Below are positions 57,200 to 64,000 of a stretch of DNA of 64,000 bases, in pieces. The stretch is from Hyalella azteca (lineage: Eukaryota > Arthropoda > Malacostraca > Amphipoda > Hyalellidae): assembly GCF_000764305.2 (NCBI RefSeq), contig NW_025936103.1, positions 348,202 to 412,201 on the forward strand, written 5' to 3'. Under the pieces are notes generated by a model. The model did not search any database. It saw nothing but the letters and a program-made list of their open reading frames with translations, and had not been told where the DNA came from. Position 1 is the stretch's first letter. Every line of letters begins with the position of its first letter. The translations under genes were made by a program, and so were the position numbers.

Positions 57200-57894
57200 T
57201 ATCAGCGCCATTCGTTTACTTCAAAATCCGGCCAAGACAGAGGCTAACTAACCCTATTACAAATTAGGGCCGGCAAATCTAGGACCTTTGCGCGGCCGAC
57301 GATCCTACAACCGACTTATTTTCAAAGAATATTCTTAATTATTTTTCTAGCAATTATTTTTAAATTTATTATTCATTCCGTGATTGACCTTATTTTCGTT
57401 ATGGGACAAATGCCCTGAGAAAAAAATGAGGTCGGAATAAGAAATGCTATTGTTTGCTGAATTAACCTCTCGCTTAAATAAATCTTACCTACGTTTACAT
57501 TTTTGAACGTCAAAATTGACTCTTTACATTTACTCTTTACACTTTTCTCATACTCTTTAAGTGTATTAACCTTGTAAAGTAAAAATAATTTTTCATTTTT
57601 ACTGTTAAACAGATTTTTTAAATGCTAATTGATAGTTTTACGTCACTTATCTATCTAGTATATCTTTAATCAATTCCTTTAGCTGTGGCATACGATAAAC
57701 TAAAATTACCTATAGAGTTATTTCTATGAATGCGATCATTTAGGTTGACCGTGCCCTTGCTTGACGTTTCGCTGACTTACAGATAGCGATGAGTAATGTA
57801 ATGATGCAAGAAGAAGGTGAAGAGATGTTCAATAGAGATATGTAAAAAAATTAAAGGGTAAAGTTGAGCGAAGGGTAAAATTTAAAGGGTAAAG
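57200..57894. other. AT-rich intergenic stretch
   Basis: No gene seen. Short repeats of TTAAAGGGTAAAG at 57850-57895 precede the long direct repeat. Confidence 0.6.
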
Positions 57895-58770
57895 TATTAA
57901 GTATACACTCATTGTTTTCTGAAGACTGATTTTGTAAATCAAATCTTTATTTTACCTCGTAAATCCATCGCGCACCACTGAGCTTGTCACTGCAAGCAAA
58001 TGTCTGAACTAAATACTCTCAGTGCACTGCACCATCGAGTATCTTTTTTCAGCTAAATTTCTTAAGTCATTATCTTCATCGCAAGTTTTTGTTTCTGTAA
58101 CGCCTTTTCAAGTTCTTACTTAAGTCATTTGTTTCTGCATCGTCTTTTCAAGTTTCTATTTACGTCATTTGTTACGGTATCATTTTCTCGAGTTCCTACT
58201 TAAGTCAATTGATTCTGCGTGCATCGACTTTTCAAGTTCCTACTTAAGTCATGTGTTTCCGTATCGTCTTTTTAAGTTCCTACTTATGTGAGTTGTTTCT
58301 GTATCGTCTTGTCAAGTTCCTAGTTAAGTCATGTGTTTCCGTATCGTCTTTTTAAGTTCCTACTTAAGTGAGTTGTTTCTGTATCGTCTTTTCAAGTTCC
58401 TACTTAAGTCAGTGTCTTAAGCTAAAGTTCTTTAATCATGTTTATTAAACCACAACCGTCGTTTCAAGTTCTCAAGTCAATATTTTCATCTATAGTCATT
58501 AAGCCAGAATGTTCCTCAGCTTAAATTTTTAAATTGTCATTATTAAGTCCTGATCGTCTTCTCAAGTTTAAAGTCAACATCGCCCTTTCAATTTTTTTCA
58601 GTCAATTTTTCTCCATCTTAAGTTCTCAAGTCGTAATCTTTTACCTCTAATGACTGCCTGAGTTCCTCATCATAACCTAATCTAATACAATTGTTCTGCC
58701 TCTACTACTCCATTTTTCACCTCCCAGAACTCGTTATATAGTATGAGAATTAGTTCTCAAACATTCCTTA
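57895..58770. repeat. Long direct repeat, right copy
   Basis: Same start and end as 47327-47998 and in the same orientation, but about 200 bases longer through extra internal 40-base units. It stops exactly at the N at 58771, at the same sequence (ACATTCCTTA) where the left copy ends. Confidence 0.9.
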
Positions 58771-58771
58771 N

Positions 58772-58980
58772 AGTTTTCAAGCAATCTAGTTTTCAAGCAA
58801 TCTAGTTTTCAAGCAATCTAGTTTTCAAGCAATCTAGTTTTCAAGCAATCTAGTTTTCAATCAATCTAATTTTCAATCAATCTAGTTTTCAATCAATCTA
58901 GTTTTCAAGCAATCTGCTTCTTAAGCAATCTAGTTTCCAAGCAATCTAGTCATCAAGCTATCTTATTCATTCTAGTCGAG
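58772..58980. repeat. 16-bp GTTTTCAAGCAATCTA array
   Basis: About 12 units of AGTTTTCAAGCAATCT, perfect next to the N and decaying to the right. Confidence 0.95.
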
Positions 58981-59439
58981 AATGAAAAGTGACATGCAAC
59001 GGCGTTCGATCTTCGGTACGATCGTCTGACTCATCCAATACTCCTATAATAATGTTGAGATAATAATAATGTGGATAATAATAACGTTGAGATAATAATG
59101 TAGACCTCAACGACACATCGGCAACGTTGGACGATACGACAGTGCAAAAGAGATGCGAATTACCGACTAACTTGTCTGCTTGCGCTTGTAGGAGAGCTGA
59201 CAGAGTGAATTACCTGCAATTCGACGGCTGCGAATTAAAAGTAAGTCTATGCACTAACACATTAAAAAATACATGAATTCACGCGACCATACACCCAAAT
59301 AATACTTAGACCCACGCTACCACACTCACAACTCACACCATCGCGCTAAAAATACACTAATGCGGTCAAAACAAACCAACATTAACACAAAACACACCAA
59401 CACGTATCAAACCCAATTACGATTTCACTAAACTTACCA

Positions 59440-61071
59440 ACACGCACAAGCTGCACCTACACGCACATAACACACAAACACGCATATAATACACCTACAC
59501 GCACATAACGCACCTACACGCACATAACACACCTACACGTACATAACGCACCTACACGCACATAACACACAAACACGCATATAATACACCTACACGCATA
59601 TAATACACCTACACGCACATAACGCACCTACACGCACATAATACACCTACACGCACATAACACACCTACACGTACATAACACACCTACACTCACATAACA
59701 CACCTACACGCACATAACACAGCTACTCGCACATAACACACCTACACGCACAAAACACACCAACACGCACATAACACACCTACACGCACATAACACACCT
59801 ACACGCACATAACACACCTACACGCACATAACACACCTACACGCACATAACACACCTACACGCACATAACACACCTACACGCACATAACACACCTACACG
59901 CACATAACACACCTACACGCACATAACACACCTACACGCACATAACACACCTACACGCACATAACACACCTACACGCACATAACACACCTACACGCACAT
60001 AACACACCTACACGCACATAACACACCTACACGCACATAACACACCTACACGCACATAACACACCTACACGCACATAACACACCTACACGCACATAACAC
60101 ACCTACACGCACATAACACACCTACACGCACATAACACACCTACACGCACATAACACACCTACACGCACATAACACACCTACACGCACATAACACACCTA
60201 CACGCACATAACACACCTACACGCACATAACACACCTACACGCACATAACACACCTACACGCACATAACACACCTACACGCACATAACACACCTACACGC
60301 ACATAACACACCTACACGCACATAACACACCTACACGCACATAACACACCTACACGCACATAACACACCTACACGCACATAACACACCTACACGCACATA
60401 ACACACCTACACGCACATAACACACCTACACGCACATAACACACCTACACGCACATAACACACCTACACGCACATAACACACCTACACGCACATAACACA
60501 CCTACACGCACATAACACACCTACACGCACATAACACACCTACACGCACATAACACACCTACACGCACATAACACACCTACACGCACATAACACACCTAC
60601 ACGCACATAACACACCTACACGCACATAACACACCTACACGCACATAACACACCTACACGCACATAACACACCTACACGCACATAACACACCTACACGCA
60701 CATAACACACCTACACGCACATAACACACCTACACGCACATAACACACCTACACGCACATAACACACCTACACGCACATAACACACCTACACGCACATAA
60801 CACACCTACACGCACATAACACACCTACACGCACATAACACACCTACACGCACATAACACACCTACACGCACATAACACACCTACACGCACATAACACAC
60901 CTACACGCACATAACACACCTACACGCACATAACACACCTACACGCACATAACACACCTACACGCACATAACACACCTACACGCACATAACACACCTACA
61001 CGCACATAACACACCTACACGCACATAACACACCTACACGCACATAACACACCTACACGCACATAACACAC
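59440..61071. repeat. 19-bp satellite, about 84 units
   Basis: CACCTACACGCACATAACA repeated. The left 300 bases contain variants (TATAATACACC, CGTACATAACG) while about 1.3 kb up to the N at 61072 is perfectly uniform. No coding capacity. Confidence 0.98.
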
Positions 61072-61079
61072 NTAAATAT

Positions 61080-61720
61080 TTCTCTGAGAAAAAAACGTGG
61101 AAATGTCAAGGACGAGAATCATCGAGGGAAGGAATACTGGTATCATTGGTCTTCCAATTGAAGGATTAGAATTATCATCGTTTGTTTGATTATTTGTATA
61201 TACCAATATCATTCTTCTTCTCCGGGTAGGAATATATTAAGATAATCGCTTACCAAATGATATCATCAGGTTTTCCAATGGAAGGAATAGTCTTATCATC
61301 GGCTGTTTATTGATTTGGATATACCAATATCATTAAGCTTCTGAGGGTAAGAATATATCAAGATCATCGCTTATCAAATGTACGAATAAACAAATAATCA
61401 TCGGGCTGTCGAAGAGACGAATGGAGTAATATCATCGGTCTGTCCCCTTATCGGAAAATAACTAACATCATTGGAGTGCAAAGGGTAGGAATACACTTAT
61501 ATCATTACGCTTTTTAGATGAAAAATTTCTACATCATTGCGGTCTTAGGTCGATGATATTACCGATGATATTCCTAACATCTTCGATGATTTTTAAATAC
61601 GATTTAATGCAAAGATGTTGCCAATATTTTAGCAGACGTTGCAAGCTCTGTGTTTAACCAAAATCATCGATTCAATCATCACTGAAAAAAATGATTAATA
61701 TGATCGTGTTCCTTATCATC
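61080..61720. repeat. Degenerate ATCATCGG-containing repeats
   Basis: Loose tandem units of about 115 bases share AGGAATA, TATACCAATATCATT and TTATCATCGG (61115-61500). No gene. Confidence 0.6.
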
Positions 61721-61721
61721 A

Positions 61722-62730
61722 ACCGCGGCTATTGTGTTACAGCTTCCGGCGCAATTGATGAGGGTTCAGTTTGATGAGTGGTGAGTTTGATGAGGGTTGA
61801 GTTAGAAGAGTTTTGAGATTGGTTAACATTAGTAATAGTAAAGGCTGAGTTTTGTGGTTGTTGTATGAGATAATGGATTTTGTATCGAGGTTGCAGACGA
61901 TGAAAACTTGCATTTCATTTATTTATCAGCGATTCTCAGACGGCTGCCCTCACTCCAATAGTCATCCCGCTGCTTCTCTCATTCCCGGCTTTCTCTACCT
62001 TCCCTCATTCTTCTCCTTCCCTTATTCTTCCCCTTCCCTCATTCTTCCCCTTCCCTCATTCTTCCCCTTCCCTCATTCTTCAACCACATGACCACATTTT
62101 ATTCACCACAATTGCTTCGTTAACAACAGTGGCGCGACCGCGGCTATTGTGTTACAGCTTCCGGCGCAATTGATGAGAGTTCAATTTGATGAGTGTTGAA
62201 TTTGATGAGTGTTGAATTTGATGAGGGTTGAGTTAGAAGAGTTTTGAGATTGGTTAACATTATTACAACTCATAATTAGTACAACTCATAAGGTAATATC
62301 ATAAGGTCATAAGAAAAGGCTGAGTTTTGTGGTTGTTGTATGAGATGATGGATTTTGTATCGAGGTTGCATACGATGAAGGCTGCTCTGCTGACGTATGC
62401 TCCTGCCTTGTACGTTATTTATTTATCAACAATTCTCGGACGTCTGCCCTCGTCCTAATAGTTTGTCATCCCGCTGCTTCTCTCCTCATAGGTGTTCTAT
62501 GCCTTCGCACATTCTTTTTCTTCCCTTATTATTTTCTTTCCCTCATTCTACTACTTCCCACATTCTTCTCCCTCCCTCAATCTTCCCCCCTCTCTCATTC
62601 TTTTCCTTCACTCATTATTCTCCCTCCCTCATTATTCTCCCTCCCTCATTATTTTCCCTCCCTCATTATTCTCCTTCCCTCATTCTTCTCCTTCCCTCAT
62701 TCTTCTCCTTCCCTCATTCTTCTCCTTCCC
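61722..62730. repeat. Tandem duplication of a 420-600 base block
   Basis: Block 1 (61722-62095) and block 2 (62137-62732) share ACCGCGGCTATTGTGTTACA, then GAGTTAGAAGAGTTTTGAGA, GGCTGAGTTTTGTGGTTGTT, ATTTATCA and GTCATCCCGCTGCTTCTCTC. Each ends in a TTCCCTCATTCTTCTCC 15-base microsatellite. Confidence 0.85.
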
Positions 62731-62733
62731 TCN

Positions 62734-62771
62734 CTGTCTCTTATACACATCTAGATGTGTATAAGAGACAG
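62734..62771. other. Nextera mate-pair junction adapter (contaminant)
   Basis: The 38 bases consist of CTGTCTCTTATACACATCT followed at once by its inverse AGATGTGTATAAGAGACAG, the transposon mosaic end used in Nextera libraries. It follows an N at 62733. It is library-derived, not genomic. Confidence 0.98.
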
Positions 62772-64000
62772 ATATATAATATATCTCTATATCTTTAAAT
62801 AAATAATAATATATAATAATATCAATAAATATTATATTATTAATATTATATATTATTATTATTATTAGAATAGAGAGAACAAATATATATGCTACAGGCA
62901 CTCTGTATAATGAATATCATATGGAATGCATTTAATGGGAGTATAGGAAAATAATTATAATGATGATAAAGTTTGGAATTGTCAGAATGAAATTGATTTA
63001 AATATAAATTACTTTCAATATAGAGACAAAAATTTGTTGTCAATTTTTATTTATTTGTTTATTTTTTTATGAATTCAAAATTCAGTTTATTTGCATGTTT
63101 GAAGAAATTAACCATGAAGATGCTGGTGCCAGTCTGGTGCACCGCGTACAAAGCCTATATTTTTACCTGACAATAAATAACATTCAATGTGTCAACTAAA
63201 ATGAAATTCTTAGCAAAACTCATCCCAAACCAAATATATTTCGTCAATGAACGTTTCTCGGTATCCTTAAACTTATTTTGAAATAGAAAAGATGCAGATA
63301 TTAAAAATAGGTATTAAATAGATGCAAATATTATTTTGAAATAGAATAGATGCATATATTAAATTTGGAAATAGGATAGATGCAATTATTTTTTTGAAAT
63401 AGGGTAGATGCAGATATTAAAAATGGGTATTAAATAGATGCAATTATTTTTTTGAAATAGAATAGATGCATATTTTAAAAATATATATTAAATATGGTAA
63501 ATTTTTGTGGTATTGTTTTTGCTTTTGAATTCCTGGTTAGCTTGCGATTTAAGCAAACAAGTGATTTTAATACTTAAATCTATACAGATATTACTTTGAA
63601 ATAGAGGAGATGCATATATTAAAAATAGATGTTAAATAGATGCAGATATCATTTTGAAATAGAATAGATTCATATATTAAAATTATACAATTGAAGTAGT
63701 CTATTGTATGATGTGCGTTAGTTAAGAAGGTACGGGTTTTGATGCAGTTTAAGTATGATAAATGTGCGTAAAGAAGCTGAAAAATTCATCATTTGAAGTA
63801 AATGAAGTATGCGAAGTAAATGACGTAGATTATATATAAAACAATCCAAGTAGATTACAGTCGTGAATGAGTTGGCGTACGTGAAGTATATAAAGTAGAT
63901 GAAGTTTTCAAAGTAGATGGCGAGTAGAAATAAGTAGAGCAAATGTCGTGAGCTAAGGCAAATGTCGTAAACTGAGCAGAAGTCGTAAGCTAAGGTTATG
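62772..64000. other. AT-rich end of window, degenerate repeats only
   Basis: Simple AT sequence (62772-62870), then loosely repeated AAATAGAATAGATGCATATA and GGTATTAAATAGATGCAAAT units (63270-63670), then AAGTAGATGAAGT-type repeats to the end. No gene seen. Confidence 0.65.

Noticed and set aside
59440..61071. Possible CRISPR-like array (19-bp regular repeat)
   Set aside because: There are no unique spacers; it is a continuous satellite in a eukaryotic genome.
62397..62798. 133-residue frame ending in VSYTHLDVYKRQ
   Set aside because: A microsatellite reading that runs into the Nextera adapter.

Overview
The window is eukaryotic and very probably arthropod nuclear DNA. It has spliceosomal introns with GT..AG borders, tRNA-derived SINEs, CR1/I-type non-LTR retrotransposon debris, and clip-free CUB-trypsin proteases with arthropod-style RVxGG activation sites. 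A crustacean is my best guess because of the heavy minisatellite load, but the sequence alone does not fix the species. It is a short-read scaffold assembly: there is one 548-base N gap, seven isolated single Ns, and an uncut Nextera mate-pair junction adapter at 62734-62771.

Layout. (1) 0.9-23.3 kb: a tandem segmental duplication with four full units and a partial fifth. Each full unit carries one intronless minus-strand CUB-domain serine protease (3767-5035, 7894-9177, 13448-14725 and a broken copy at 20723-21833). A conserved TATA-like block lies upstream of each. The units are interrupted by a dimeric tRNA-SINE, a 146-bp MITE, a 550-bp insertion and several minisatellites. (2) 24.5-27.8 kb: two tandem minus-strand TMEM234-like genes, one with an intron that the other lacks. 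(3) 30.7-41.2 kb: mitochondrial ribosome-recycling GTPase GFM2 (plus strand, at least 14 exons). One exon is missing and one is frameshifted. Nearly every intron is filled by tandem repeats, several of which start with a copy of the adjoining exon end and 5' splice site. A dead non-LTR retrotransposon lies in one intron. (4) 41.5-47.3 kb: satellites, a CR1-like 3' tail and one possible orphan coding exon. (5) 48.0-53.9 kb: an unnamed five-exon minus-strand gene for a 632-residue two-pass membrane protein. I rebuilt it from phase-compatible splice sites, and a minisatellite containing copies of its start-codon context abuts its 5' end. (6) 54-64 kb: satellites and decayed repeats with no gene that I can support.

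How the genes relate. The proteases form one family. All functional copies keep the His-Asp-Ser triad and differ mainly in the S1 specificity pocket, which suggests divergence in substrate choice within a cluster of secreted enzymes. GFM2, TMEM234 and the unnamed membrane protein are ordinary single-locus genes with no evident functional link to each other. TMEM234 and GFM2 are divergently oriented across about 3 kb.

The most unusual signal is the repeated association of minisatellites with gene landmarks (5' splice sites, one 3' splice site, one start codon). This looks like a local mutational process that copies exon-edge sequence into neighbouring non-coding DNA. Its reality must be separated from assembly artefacts, which this scaffold clearly contains.
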